A DNA stretch of 64,000 nt from Borrelia sp. P9F1 (GCF_030436115.1 NZ_CP129407.1:403346-467345); one strand, 5' to 3'; shown: positions 10,554-20,398, counted from the stretch's first letter. Translations and numbers: made by a program. Notes: a model not told the origin generated them from the letters alone.

Positions 10554-12127
10554 TACCCATCCGATTTTTCGATATTTTTATCCTTATCAAGAAGATCTTT
10601 GTACACAAAAGACTTCCTAGCTAGCTGTTCTTTTAAGTCCTTTGGGAAAGGTGCATTTCTCCACATCACACCTCGAACCATTTTCTCTACCTTCTGTACA
10701 CCCTTACTTTCTTTATCTATCCATAAAAGATAATCATTTAAGAAAAAATCCTTAACATTGCCTTTTTTAATAAATTTGGAATAGTATTCGTAGTATTGGC
10801 CAGTTATTCCCGTTTCCATCCACCTAACCGATGCCTGCTCCTTGGCAAGTTCCCATAAAAAATCTCCAACACCTAAAATAACAGCCTTTTTCAAATCTTT
10901 AGGATACATAGGAACCAACATTTTACCGCGTCCTTTGGCTCGATTTTTAACATCAACAGGCTCCCAACAAATCCCTCTCTCACCATAAGACGGCATTAAG
11001 ATAAAATAAGGAACTATCCTTAAAAAATCCCCTCTGTAATTTTTATGAAAAATTTTAGGTTGAATACTCTCAATCTCTCTAACAAGTTGAATAACCCTTT
11101 CTCTACTACCAAAAAAATTAGGATTTGCTACTACATTACTTTTAAGCAATATCGGAAAATGATTCCCCCTAGGCCCAATAGTAAGCTTATTGGCTTCCAT
11201 TAAAGACCCCACTTCCTCCACTGCAATGGTAGATGTACCAGAAACATCAAGATCTTGCATTTTATCCTTAATCTCACCAAGCTTCTTATTCGCTTCCTCA
11301 ATTTGGTTAACTAAAGATACAATTTCACTACTGGTCTTAATAAGACTATCAATATAGGCAGAAGCAGACTTTAGAGGCTTTAAAACATCATCAGAATAAA
11401 ACCCGCTTACTCCAAGATCAGCCATAAACATCTCGGATGGCACTGTATCGAGGAATAAAAATTCAAACATGCTCTTTAACTTGCTAACGGCCTCATCTCT
11501 TGCAATCTCACTCCTCTTAATCCCACTTTTTGCAAAATCAATATCAGACAAAAGTCGCTCTTGTTTGTCAATCAGTATTCTTCTTACATCTTTATTTCTG
11601 ATGCTCCCCACCGGCTCATCCACAGCAAGCTTCCTAAGCTTTAATCCATTAACGCCATAAACCCATTCATCAAAATAAATAAACGGTTCGTCATAATTAT
11701 TATCCCAAACAGTTTTTGAAATCAAAGACCTAAGTTCGCCCCCAAGAGCACTTGGCAGTAGAGCTGCGAATCTAAATAAAACTTTCTGCTCTTGAGTCAA
11801 ATTTAGAATATTTCCAGCAATTGATCTTAAAAACTCCCAATAAACACTAATTATCTGTTTATACTTAGTTACCCTATCGCCTTTTTCTGCTGACTTTGGA
11901 TCTAAATAACCTAACAACAATCCGTGAAGCCTTGAGCCAATCTCTTTATCGCTTAAGATAAGATTCTTATAATAATCATCAGTAAAAAACCCTTTATCGT
12001 GCTCTTCTAAAGCACTAATTTCAGGCAGTCTCAGATCCAAATCCGTATTAACTAACTCTGGATACCTATACAAGAACCCTCCCAAAAACCGACCTGCTTT
12101 CCATTCAATAACAAATAGTAATGCCAA
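10550..12127 (-). CDS. Conserved hypothetical protein, 525 aa
   Basis: Long protein without a recognised domain. The longest frame starts with TTG at 12127 and has no clear ribosome binding site; an internal TTG after a GGGAGGG stretch near 12080 is an alternative. A coiled-coil-like stretch lies around residues 260-320 (SLVNQIEEANKKLGEIKDKMQ). Trp- and Tyr-rich conserved-looking blocks follow (GICWEPVDVKNRAKGRGK, SVRWMETGITGQYYEYYSKF). No signal peptide is evident, so it is probably cytoplasmic. I do not assign a function. Confidence 0.7.
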   Translation of the reverse strand: MALLFVIEWKAGRFLGGFLYRYPELVNTDLDLRLPEISALEEHDKGFFTDDYYKNLILSDKEIGSRLHGLLLGYLDPKSAEKGDRVTKYKQIISVYWEFLRSIAGNILNLTQEQKVLFRFAALLPSALGGELRSLISKTVWDNNYDEPFIYFDEWVYGVNGLKLRKLAVDEPVGSIRNKDVRRILIDKQERLLSDIDFAKSGIKRSEIARDEAVSKLKSMFEFLFLDTVPSEMFMADLGVSGFYSDDVLKPLKSASAYIDSLIKTSSEIVSLVNQIEEANKKLGEIKDKMQDLDVSGTSTIAVEEVGSLMEANKLTIGPRGNHFPILLKSNVVANPNFFGSRERVIQLVREIESIQPKIFHKNYRGDFLRIVPYFILMPSYGERGICWEPVDVKNRAKGRGKMLVPMYPKDLKKAVILGVGDFLWELAKEQASVRWMETGITGQYYEYYSKFIKKGNVKDFFLNDYLLWIDKESKGVQKVEKMVRGVMWRNAPFPKDLKEQLARKSFVYKDLLDKDKNIEKSDGY

Positions 12128-12204
12128 AGTTTATATTTACCAAAAAATTTAGTAAGATTGTTATACTGTAAAATTCATTTTTTAAAACCTCAAAGGAATA
12201 GATT

Positions 12205-13395
12205 ATGAACACGAAAGTGAAATTTTTTCTAGCCGTATTTATTGGAGTACTTATAGGACTTTTCTTCCCCTCTGGTGCCTATGACATCCTATCGCACGTC
12301 TTTATAAGACTTGCTTACTTTTCATTAATTCCTTTTTTAATATTCTCTATTCCACTAGGAATAGAAAATATTATCGAAAATAAAAAATTTAAAAAACTAT
12401 TTGGAAAAACAATTTATTATGGAATTTTAATCAACGCTATGGGGGTCATCATGGCAATTGCAGTTGCAACGATATATATCCCACAAAGAATTCCAATCCT
12501 AGATAAAAATGTTAAAAATTTATACGTGTTTGATAAATCGGAATTTCTTGAGACATTTTTTCCCAAAAACATTTTTACAATACTCACAAACAATAATCCA
12601 AACCTTTTAAGTATTTACGTTATTTCAATAATAATCGGTGCTAGTTTTTACTATGCAAAACAAAAGGGAAGAATTGCTAGAGAACTTATCTTAAGCACTT
12701 CAAACCTTTTTTACAATGCAAACGGAATAGTGGTTAACATATTAAATTTTGGAATCATTTTCATCACAGCATCTTATACCAACAACTTAAGAAATTTTAA
12801 AGATTATCAATACTACATAGACAGCATACTATTTTTTTCTTCGTGGACTTTTATCATTATCTTAATAATAATTCCAATGATCAGTTATAAATTAACCAAA
12901 AACCTTAGATTGGCATACAAGAGTGTCTTAATTTCATTTCAAAACATAATATTTGCGGGATTAACAATGGACGCCTATGCTCCTTATTCCGTGCTACTAG
13001 AAGACATCAAAAACGAGAGAATAAACGTAAAAAAATCAATAATCACGAACATCCCCATAATTAACTTTATTTCTAAATTCGGAACAATTTTTATCTCAAC
13101 AATCTCATTCTTTATCATCTTAAAATCCTATTCTAGCTTACCCATATCAATTTACGAAATAGGCTACATGAGTGCACTGTCCTTCCTATTTGTTTTTGCA
13201 TTTCCACATATACCAAATAGTTTGATTTACGTGATTACAATGCTATGTTCTACTTACACAAAAGGAATTGAACTTAGTTACTCCAGCATAACCCCAATAC
13301 TACCGATACTAATATCCCTAGCTTTAATGATTGATTTCACATTCAACGTTGCAATAATGCACATAATAACCTTTAACGAATTAAAAGAGACCTAG
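12205..13395 (+). CDS. gltP: Dicarboxylate/amino acid:cation symporter
   Basis: 396-residue inner-membrane carrier of the dicarboxylate/amino-acid:cation symporter family, expected to take up glutamate or related acids. AAGGA precedes the ATG. It begins MNTKVKFFLAVFIGVLIGLFF and shows about eight or more hydrophobic segments. The pattern FIRLAYFSLIPFLIFSIPLGIENI matches the TM2-3 region of the family. The hairpin and ion-binding motifs near the C-terminus are more divergent than in E. coli GltP, so the substrate is uncertain. Converges on proS. Confidence 0.82.
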   Translation: MNTKVKFFLAVFIGVLIGLFFPSGAYDILSHVFIRLAYFSLIPFLIFSIPLGIENIIENKKFKKLFGKTIYYGILINAMGVIMAIAVATIYIPQRIPILDKNVKNLYVFDKSEFLETFFPKNIFTILTNNNPNLLSIYVISIIIGASFYYAKQKGRIARELILSTSNLFYNANGIVVNILNFGIIFITASYTNNLRNFKDYQYYIDSILFFSSWTFIIILIIIPMISYKLTKNLRLAYKSVLISFQNIIFAGLTMDAYAPYSVLLEDIKNERINVKKSIITNIPIINFISKFGTIFISTISFFIILKSYSSLPISIYEIGYMSALSFLFVFAFPHIPNSLIYVITMLCSTYTKGIELSYSSITPILPILISLALMIDFTFNVAIMHIITFNELKET

Positions 13396-13413
13396 ACACT
13401 GAAAGACAAAACA

Positions 13414-14883
13414 TTAGTAAGATTTTGCGAATAAAACGAAATGCTTGGCTTCTGCCCCACAATAAATGCAAATTAAGTTATCCAAGGTTCTATTTTTTAA
13501 ATCTTCAGGAATGCACCTTATTGTGGCCTTTGTATCGTCCTTAATACTCTCCTCGCATACTTCACTACCACACCATGAAGAAATCACAAATCCCAAATGA
13601 TTATCAATGTAAGTTTTGAAAGTATTGTAGCTTCCCTCAAACTCTCCAACGATCTCTTTAGTGTTCGAATCTCTAAACTCCAAAGCTTTATTAAATAAAT
13701 CACACTGCATACTTTCAAGCTCATCTCTAATTTTGGATGACAAATCCTTAACCGATATCTGATACTTAGAGCTCTTATCTTTATCTCTTCTTGCGATGGT
13801 AACACAGTCCATAAGAATATCATTAGATCCTATTTCAATGCGTATTGGAATTCCTTTAAGTTCCGCAGAAGAAAACCTAAATCCTACAGAATTCTTCATA
13901 TCTTTATCAATCTCAACCCTAAATTTTTCTGTCTTCAATTTATTAAAGACAGTAGTTGAATATTCAAGAATCCTTTTATTTAGTTCATCATCTCTTTTAA
14001 AGATAGGAACAATAATGAGTTCAATAGGCGCTATTTTGGGTGGCAACACCAAACCCTTATCATCGGAATGAACCATAATCAGAGCACCAATTAGTCTGGT
14101 TGAAACTCCCCAACTAGTAGCTGAAACATACTCCATCTCCCCTTTTTTATTTTGAAATTTAACATCGAAAGCCTTCGCAAAGTTTAAACCCAGATAATGA
14201 GATGTCCCGGCCTGCAAGGCTTTTTTATCCTGCATTAACGCCTCAATAGTATGCGTACAAACAGCACCCGCAAATTTTTCTCTTTCTGTCTTCTTTCCAT
14301 GAAATACGGGAATAGCTAAATAATCCTCAACAAACTGCTTATAAAGATTTAAAATGAACAAAGTCTCACTCTCCGCTTCCTCTGCAGTTTCATGGGCAGT
14401 ATGCCCCTCTTGCCACAAAAACTCAGTCGTTCGCAAAAACGGTCTCGTTCTTTTTTCCCAACGAATAATATTTGCCCATTGATTAATCTTGACAGGCAAA
14501 TCTCTGTAAGATTTTATCCACCTACTGTACATATTCCAAATGATTGTCTCAGATGTGGGTCTTAGCACCAAAGGTTCGCTTAATGTTTCTCCACCAGCAG
14601 TTGTTACAACAGCAAGCTCCGGTGAAAATCCTTCAACATGCTCCTGCTCCCTCTCTAAAAATTCATAAGGAATAAGTAATGGAAAATATGCATTCTCATG
14701 CCCCGTTTCTTTAAACTTATTATCAAGAACGCTTTTGATTCTCTCCCAAATAGCATACCCATAAGGCATGATAACCATACACCCCTTAACAGGACTATAG
14801 TCAACAAGTTTTGCCTCTTGCACTATATCTAAGTACCACCTAGAATAATCCTTTTCTCTTGGAGTAATAAAACTACCCATCAT
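13414..14883 (-). CDS. proS: Prolyl-tRNA synthetase (short, archaeal/eukaryote-like type)
   Basis: Charges tRNA-Pro. The 489 residues and the start MMGSFITPREKDYSRWYLDIV are typical of the class II ProRS form without the bacterial editing insert. Class II motifs are visible: motif 2 around IIRWEKRTRPFLRTTEFLWQEGHTAH, followed by TSHYLGLNFAKAFD and motif 3 around TSWGVSTRLIGALIMVHSDDKG. The C-terminal anticodon-binding domain has GIPIRIEIGSND, and a C-terminal Cys pair (CIYC) may bind zinc. AAGGA lies upstream of the two adjacent ATG codons; either could be used. Confidence 0.97.
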   Translation of the reverse strand: MMGSFITPREKDYSRWYLDIVQEAKLVDYSPVKGCMVIMPYGYAIWERIKSVLDNKFKETGHENAYFPLLIPYEFLEREQEHVEGFSPELAVVTTAGGETLSEPLVLRPTSETIIWNMYSRWIKSYRDLPVKINQWANIIRWEKRTRPFLRTTEFLWQEGHTAHETAEEAESETLFILNLYKQFVEDYLAIPVFHGKKTEREKFAGAVCTHTIEALMQDKKALQAGTSHYLGLNFAKAFDVKFQNKKGEMEYVSATSWGVSTRLIGALIMVHSDDKGLVLPPKIAPIELIIVPIFKRDDELNKRILEYSTTVFNKLKTEKFRVEIDKDMKNSVGFRFSSAELKGIPIRIEIGSNDILMDCVTIARRDKDKSSKYQISVKDLSSKIRDELESMQCDLFNKALEFRDSNTKEIVGEFEGSYNTFKTYIDNHLGFVISSWCGSEVCEESIKDDTKATIRCIPEDLKNRTLDNLICIYCGAEAKHFVLFAKSY

Positions 14884-14923
14884 CCAGTCCTTGATAAAAA
14901 CTTAAAAAATCTACCACACAAAC

Positions 14924-15601
14924 TTAATACTTATGAACCTCAACCATAAAACGTCCATATTTAGCCCCAGAAGGATCCAACACAATTTTTTCCACCACAA
15001 AAACAATGCCATCTTCTTTAGGAAACAAAAAAATCTGTCTTATTTTATAGTCAATCACATCTTTCCTATAATAATTTTCTCTTCCAATGCCTCTTATGTC
15101 TCTAACAAGAATATCGTCATCCTCAACAGAGAAGGAAATAGTAAAAGCAGAAGATTTAGGAGAATCCTTAAATGATTTATTAATCGAAACCTGATATCTA
15201 TTCCCTGTTAAAAAATCAACAAAATCTAGAGAATCGACTTTAGGATCTCCATCTTGAACATAAAGATAAATGTTTCTACCCTTGTTCAGGTGATTTATGT
15301 TAAAGCCTTTGACTCTGTAATCTACTATCTTCAAGAGCTCATAAAGACTCTTCTCAGCGGTGTCAACATAATCTATGTATTCATTAAAAACCCTGGTATA
15401 CACCCCAGGCCTCATAAAATTATTTTTGCAAACATCTACAAAATAAACCCTAGAATAATACCCCCTCTCTTCAAGACTATACTCACCAAACATGAAGCAA
15501 GACCCATCATCAGAGAAACCCAGATTCTTAAAAAAAACATCTTCAGCAGAGCACAACGAAGAATGAAGAATGAGATACAAAGAAAAAAAACGCATCAGCA
15601 T
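14924..15601 (-). CDS. Hypothetical exported protein
   Basis: 225 residues, function unknown. The N-terminus MLMRFFSLYLILHSSLCSAED is a likely signal peptide; an ATG two codons in (15595) is an equally good start. Cleavage after CSA is plausible; the cysteine context (SSLC) is a weak lipobox. The body is beta-rich in appearance (FFKNLGFSDDGSCFMFGEYS, YSRVYFVD) without a family I recognise. It lies 40 bases upstream of proS on the same strand. Confidence 0.7.
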   Translation of the reverse strand: MLMRFFSLYLILHSSLCSAEDVFFKNLGFSDDGSCFMFGEYSLEERGYYSRVYFVDVCKNNFMRPGVYTRVFNEYIDYVDTAEKSLYELLKIVDYRVKGFNINHLNKGRNIYLYVQDGDPKVDSLDFVDFLTGNRYQVSINKSFKDSPKSSAFTISFSVEDDDILVRDIRGIGRENYYRKDVIDYKIRQIFLFPKEDGIVFVVEKIVLDPSGAKYGRFMVEVHKY

Positions 15602-15741
15602 AAATTCTTTAACAAACCCTCTGGATAAGAATCCTCAATTAAATTTATCTCTATATTAAAAATATGTCAAATATGTTTTTAATATGAATCTTTGCTCTAA
15701 AATTTGTCTTATAAGCCAGGAAGTTGTGCTTGCGTTTTACG

Positions 15742-16032
15742 ATGGGCTTTTTAGAAAGATGTGAGGAGGGCTTTTTTTGTGGGGAGGGTGTCTCTTATTC
15801 TGGAATGCTTGATGATGATTCGCAAATACTGAGGGATCGGCCTGGTTTTATGTCTAAAGACTATAGTGGGTCCTTTTGTGTTGAAAGTACTTTGAGGCTA
15901 AAGGGGTGTTTGACAGGGGTGTTCATAGCCGCATTATCTACCAGTAATCTGCTTTATATCTTATACTTTATAGAATGCAATTCTGGCAATTGTACGTGCT
16001 TGTTTAGATATAAGTTAGAGGAGAATTTATGA
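15742..16032 (+). CDS. Small ORF upstream of tandem outer-membrane genes (doubtful)
   Basis: Open frame of about 96 codons from ATG 15742, ending in a TGA that overlaps the next gene's ATG by four bases (ATGA), a layout often used for coupled translation. The product is Cys- and Gly-rich with one hydrophobic stretch (GVFIAALSTSNLLYILYFI). No ribosome binding site or family resemblance supports it. The 427 bases between the neighbouring certain genes otherwise show nothing but AT-rich promoter-like sequence near 15690-15715. Confidence 0.3.
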   Translation: MGFLERCEEGFFCGEGVSYSGMLDDDSQILRDRPGFMSKDYSGSFCVESTLRLKGCLTGVFIAALSTSNLLYILYFIECNSGNCTCLFRYKLEENL

Positions 16033-16640
16033 AAATACTATTGAAATTGGCTGTATTTCTGTTACTGACCCACGCATCTACTGCTCAACAAGTTGATCCA
16101 TTAAATCTTGATAATGTGCTAAGAGAAAAGGAAAATTTGAATAGCCTATTTGGGATGGGTTTTGGAATTGGGAATCCTATTACGAATGTCACAATTTCCG
16201 TTCCGTATTTGGATATAGAGTTTGGATATGGGGGCTTTAATGGCCTGCACCCTAATAATTTCACACCCTACATTATTGGTGGGCTTGACATTATGTTTAA
16301 AGAAGAACTTTATCAGAATACTATAATGGGTGGTGGCTTTGGAGTGGGTGTAGATTGGTCTCAAGAAAAGCCTACCACCCCGCCTTCTGCAGAAAAACCA
16401 GAACAGGATGAAGATGAGGATGAGGATGGCGGAAAGGATCTTCCACAGGCTACAGCTAAAAACAGACTAGGTATTGTCCTCAGGCTTCCTATTTCACTAG
16501 AGTACAGTTTCTTAAAAAATATCGTAATAGGGTTTAAGGCTGTGGCTACGCTTGGGGGGATAATGCTGCTGGATTATATGTCGCTGGAGGGAATGAGATT
16601 TGGATTTTTCGGTGTGGGATACCTAAAAATATACATGTGA
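16029..16640 (+). CDS. Outer-membrane protein, BB0405/BB0406 family, copy 1
   Basis: 203 residues with signal peptide MKILLKLAVFLLLTHASTAQQ and GAGGAG upstream of the ATG. The Gly- and aromatic-rich alternation (GFGIGNPITNVTISVPYLDI, EFGYGGFNGLHPNNFTPYIIGG) suggests a small beta-barrel. It aligns well with the next gene, and both match the paired BB0405/BB0406 surface proteins of B. burgdorferi, one of which is reported as a porin/laminin binder and the other as needed in the mammal. A highly acidic insertion (EQDEDEDEDGGKD) lies at about residues 120-135 and may form an exposed loop. Confidence 0.82.
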   Translation: MKILLKLAVFLLLTHASTAQQVDPLNLDNVLREKENLNSLFGMGFGIGNPITNVTISVPYLDIEFGYGGFNGLHPNNFTPYIIGGLDIMFKEELYQNTIMGGGFGVGVDWSQEKPTTPPSAEKPEQDEDEDEDGGKDLPQATAKNRLGIVLRLPISLEYSFLKNIVIGFKAVATLGGIMLLDYMSLEGMRFGFFGVGYLKIYM

Positions 16641-16650
16641 AGGAGAGTTA

Positions 16651-17373
16651 ATGAGAGGAAATACTCAAAGGATATTCATTTTATTGCTGACGTTTAACTT
16701 ACACTGCTTTGCTTTTTCTAAATCCAACAATGAAGCCTTTAAAATTAAGTGCAACTCAGAGAATGATGGAACCACTTGTATTACAAATGATAACAAAAAA
16801 GTTACTCCGAAGCCTAAGCCTACTCCTCCAAAACCGAAATCCAGACCCACCCCTCCTCTCCCACCTAATAAGCCTAAAATCCCCATAGCAGGACCTGCCG
16901 TACATAAGGAAAAAACTGTGTATGACTCGCTTGCTTTAGGTGCAGGAACTGGAAGCCCCGTAGGAAACATTTTATTTTCGATGCCCTATGTAGACATAGA
17001 TCTAGGATATGGTAGCTTTGTTGGCTTTAAGCCTGGAAATTTTCAAAATTATATCTTGTTTGGCATCGACTTGGTCTTTAAAAAAGAAATAGGGCCCACA
17101 GTAATTGTGGGGGGGGGGTTCGGTATTGGAGCAGACTGGTCTAAAGTAGATCTAGTGCCCCCCGGAGGTAAAGCCTTTACTACTTATGAAAGAATAGGTA
17201 CAGTAACCAGGCTTCCTATAGTAATGGAATACAAATTCGCTAAAAATTTATCACTGGGACTTAAGGTTTATCCCTCATTTGGCCCAACCATACTACTGAC
17301 AAAGCCAAAAATAGTATACGAAGGTATTAGATTTAGATTCTTTGCAGTCGGATTTATTAAGTTCACAATATAA
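16651..17373 (+). CDS. Outer-membrane protein, BB0405/BB0406 family, copy 2
   Basis: 240 residues, paralogue of the gene 10 bases upstream, with AAGGAG before its ATG. Signal peptide at the N-terminus (IFILLLTFNLHCFAFS). A Pro/Lys-rich linker at about residues 48-80 (TPKPKPTPPKPKSRPTPP) separates the N-terminus from the barrel-like domain (MPYVDIDLGYGSFVGFKPGN, VIVGGGFGIGADWSK). The linker is absent from copy 1. A run of ten G at 17109-17118 encodes the triple Gly and could slip during replication. Likely co-transcribed with copy 1. Confidence 0.82.
   Translation: MRGNTQRIFILLLTFNLHCFAFSKSNNEAFKIKCNSENDGTTCITNDNKKVTPKPKPTPPKPKSRPTPPLPPNKPKIPIAGPAVHKEKTVYDSLALGAGTGSPVGNILFSMPYVDIDLGYGSFVGFKPGNFQNYILFGIDLVFKKEIGPTVIVGGGFGIGADWSKVDLVPPGGKAFTTYERIGTVTRLPIVMEYKFAKNLSLGLKVYPSFGPTILLTKPKIVYEGIRFRFFAVGFIKFTI
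17109..17118 (+). repeat. Homopolymer run of ten G inside the outer-membrane protein gene
   Basis: Ten consecutive G in a genome that is otherwise strongly AT-rich. The equivalent Gly triplet in copy 1 (around 16329-16337) is encoded with mixed codons. A change by one base would truncate the protein shortly after residue 155. The reading frame is intact in this sequence. Confidence 0.9.
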
Positions 17374-17414
17374 ATAAAAACGACAAGAATCCATTAGAAT
17401 AGATTATAACGCAT

Positions 17415-18530
17415 TTAGGCAGAAAGTGCGATAAAGATTTTCCCGTTTCCACGGATCAGTAGACTTTCATCACATACCCCCACAAACATGCTATCCCCCT
17501 TCTTAAGAAAAAAGTGATCATTTATCTGAAGTTGCCCATCCATGACTAACAAGACCATTGCACTCTCTCTATTGAAACAAATTTCTTCACTAATCTCTCT
17601 GTGAAGCAGCATCAAATTAGTATTTGGAAGTCTAAAAACCTTAAATTTGTCAATATCTTCCTCTCTGAGCAGTGAAAACTTTCCTTCCTCAAACTTACCT
17701 ACCTTAAGCATTTCAGTTTTATCAATATATTTAGTAGTAAGTCCCGCCCTTATTACATTATCAGAATTAGTCATGAGCTCAAGACATTCCCCTTTAAGAT
17801 AAGCATGCACCTCCTGACTCTCTGTATAGAGCACCTCTCCCGGCTTTAATTTAAAAATACGCATTCCTAAAAATACCAAAAGACCAACGTCTGCTCCATA
17901 AATTTTATAAATCTCATTAAACCAATAAGCTCTATCTTTTTCTAAAAAATTCAAATTTTCTTTCACTCTTCCAATAGCATCTTCAATCTCACACTCTTGT
18001 AAATCGAATATATTACTTACAAATTCCTTATGATTTGAAAAACTAAAATTTAACTTTAAATTTTTACATATATTTTTAATCTCAATGAGGGGCAAAAATC
18101 CTTTAAGAGCATAAAAATCACTTAACGCATATACAAGTTCTATTTTAGGATTTTCATCCTTATAAACTCTCCTAGGATCATTAATACTTATTCCCCTATC
18201 ATTTTCGAGTTTAAAGCCCTCCAGGGCAATTTCTTTTGAAGGATGTATTTGAATTGACAAAGGCTTTAAGGCTGAGAGAACCTTAAATAGAAAAGATAAT
18301 TCATTTCCCTTTCCCAAAAGCTCCCCATGGTGTTCTAAAAAATCATAAAGAGGGACATATTGACCGTCAATCAACACTTTACTAGAAAATGTCTTATGTG
18401 CTCCAAGCCACATCTCAGCTTTAGGCTGTCCATCTTGCTTTTGCCCTAAAAGAGAAGGAATGAAGCTAACTCCACCCCAATCATACTCCTTAATCTCATT
18501 TTTCATCAAAAATATATTGTCTATTCTCAT
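17415..18530 (-). CDS. manA: Mannose-6-phosphate isomerase, class I
   Basis: Interconverts mannose-6-phosphate and fructose-6-phosphate in the cytoplasm. The 371 residues carry the class I features: KAEMWLGAHKTFSSKV, the zinc-binding LSIQIHPSKEIALEGF around residues 92-108, EVHAYLKGECLELMTNSDNV and IRAGLTTKYID. The C-terminal cupin part is normal. Its ATG overlaps the fruA stop by four bases, so the two genes are translated together; this feeds mannose taken up by the PTS into glycolysis. Confidence 0.95.
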   Translation of the reverse strand: MRIDNIFLMKNEIKEYDWGGVSFIPSLLGQKQDGQPKAEMWLGAHKTFSSKVLIDGQYVPLYDFLEHHGELLGKGNELSFLFKVLSALKPLSIQIHPSKEIALEGFKLENDRGISINDPRRVYKDENPKIELVYALSDFYALKGFLPLIEIKNICKNLKLNFSFSNHKEFVSNIFDLQECEIEDAIGRVKENLNFLEKDRAYWFNEIYKIYGADVGLLVFLGMRIFKLKPGEVLYTESQEVHAYLKGECLELMTNSDNVIRAGLTTKYIDKTEMLKVGKFEEGKFSLLREEDIDKFKVFRLPNTNLMLLHREISEEICFNRESAMVLLVMDGQLQINDHFFLKKGDSMFVGVCDESLLIRGNGKIFIALSA

Positions 18531-20398
18531 TTAGATTCCCTAGATTTCAAAGATTTTAATAAAATTACCAAAATTGTTGCAACCGCAACTCCAGCAGCCA
18601 TTGCAATAATAAACCCTAATTTATTATCAACCACAGGAAGCACTATGGGCCCTCCGTGTGGTGCATGATCTGCAACACCCAAAAACGCTGCAACAATGCT
18701 TGCAACAGCCCCCCCAGCCACTATTGACGGTATCACTCTCGCAGGGTCACTAGCAGCGAATGGAATAGCGCCCTCGCTAATTCCAATAAAGGAAATTAAG
18801 AATGATATCTTCCCAGACTCTCTCTCCTCTTCCTCAAATAACCTAGGCATAATCAAAGTAGCAAGCCCCATAGCCATGGGAGGAACAGGAATAGCTGAAG
18901 CTACCATACCCATTATTTGTGGGACTTGAGGAATCATACCAACACCAAAAAGGAATGCAACTTTGTTAAAAGGACCTCCCATATCAACAGAAACCATAGA
19001 ACCGAGTATTAAACCAAGGAGAACTTTACCCAAAATACCATAAGCCTCTGAGTTACTCTGTAACGATTTCAGTCCACTCTCAAGCAATGTCATAAATTGT
19101 GCAATATAAGCCCCGACATAGAGCATGAATAATCCAATAATAACAGTGCTTATTAAAGGAATAACAAAAATAGGCATGACAGGTCTTATCCATTCAGGCA
19201 CTTTTCTCTGCGCTATCCATCTAGCAACAAAACCTGCAATAAATCCGGCAAGTATTGCGCCTAAAAATCCTGATCCAACATCCCTGGCAAGAACTCCCCC
19301 CACAAGACCCGGTGCAAGACCTGGCCTATCGGCAATTGCCATAGCAATAAACCCAGCAAGTATTGGCAACATCATTCCAAAAGCAACAGCACCAATATCC
19401 GTAATCGTCTTATAAAAAGGATAATCTGCGAAATTTGGACCATCAGAACCAATTCCTGCCAATGATATTCCAAGGGCAATCAAAATACCACCGCTTGCAA
19501 CAATCGGAATCATAGGAGAAACCCCACTCATTAAGTATTTATAAAAACTAGCATTGGGCTTTTTGGTTGCATCTCTTAAAGAAGGTTTTACACTCTTACA
19601 ATTAAATATTGAAGCATTAAACGCCTCTTTAATAATACACTCTATGTTATTTATAGCCTTTGCAGTTGAAACCTTATAAACCCTCTTTCCATCAAATCTC
19701 TCTTCATTAACGTCCTTATCAACAGCAAGTATTACAACATCAGCATCCTTAATATCCTCTTCAGTTAAGGCATTCTCAATCCCAATAGAACCCTGAGTCT
19801 CAACTTTAATCCCATAACCTTGTTTCCTAGCCTCATTTTCAATCTTCTTGGCAGCAATATATGTGTGTGCAATACCTACAGGACAAGCAGACACAGCCAC
19901 TATTTTTTTTGTCCCAGAATAAGTCACAGTATCGGCTGTAGAAGATTTTTCAATATTCTCTATGTAAGAATAAATCTCATCAGGATTATTTGCGTTTTTC
20001 AAAATATCTTTAAAATCATCATTCTCAAATAATTGAGCTATGAAAGCTATTGACTTGATATGGTCATTACCCTGTTGGCCTTTAGACATACAAATTAAAA
20101 ATATTAAATTAATGGGAGGATTATCATCGGACCACTGTATGCCATCTCCCTTTACGTAAAGGAACGAAATAAAACTTGTCTTAACAGACTCTCCTACAAA
20201 ATGAGGAATAGCAACACCGTTCTCCCAAGATGTGTCTCCAATATTTTCTCTATCAAGAATACCCTGAAGGAATTCATCTCTATTACTTGTATAACCCTCT
20301 TCACTTACTTTGTCTACTAAAAACTTAATGGCATCTTCTTTAGATTTTATTTCCGTAGATATAAAAACAAGCTCTTTCTTCAAAAAATCTAAAAACAT
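18527..20398 (-). CDS. fruA: PTS fructose/mannose-type permease, IIABC
   Basis: Single-chain phosphotransferase permease (623 residues) that imports and phosphorylates a hexose. IIA domain at about 1-150 with active-site His66 in GVAIPHF; IIB at about 163-265 with Cys172 in VSACPVGIAHTY; membrane IIC domain at about 285-615 with many hydrophobic segments and typical MLPILAGFIAMAIADRPG. Fructose is the family default; the manA partner suggests mannose may also be handled. The ribosome binding site AGGAGG lies just upstream of the ATG. Confidence 0.94.
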   Translation of the reverse strand: MFLDFLKKELVFISTEIKSKEDAIKFLVDKVSEEGYTSNRDEFLQGILDRENIGDTSWENGVAIPHFVGESVKTSFISFLYVKGDGIQWSDDNPPINLIFLICMSKGQQGNDHIKSIAFIAQLFENDDFKDILKNANNPDEIYSYIENIEKSSTADTVTYSGTKKIVAVSACPVGIAHTYIAAKKIENEARKQGYGIKVETQGSIGIENALTEEDIKDADVVILAVDKDVNEERFDGKRVYKVSTAKAINNIECIIKEAFNASIFNCKSVKPSLRDATKKPNASFYKYLMSGVSPMIPIVASGGILIALGISLAGIGSDGPNFADYPFYKTITDIGAVAFGMMLPILAGFIAMAIADRPGLAPGLVGGVLARDVGSGFLGAILAGFIAGFVARWIAQRKVPEWIRPVMPIFVIPLISTVIIGLFMLYVGAYIAQFMTLLESGLKSLQSNSEAYGILGKVLLGLILGSMVSVDMGGPFNKVAFLFGVGMIPQVPQIMGMVASAIPVPPMAMGLATLIMPRLFEEEERESGKISFLISFIGISEGAIPFAASDPARVIPSIVAGGAVASIVAAFLGVADHAPHGGPIVLPVVDNKLGFIIAMAAGVAVATILVILLKSLKSRESK

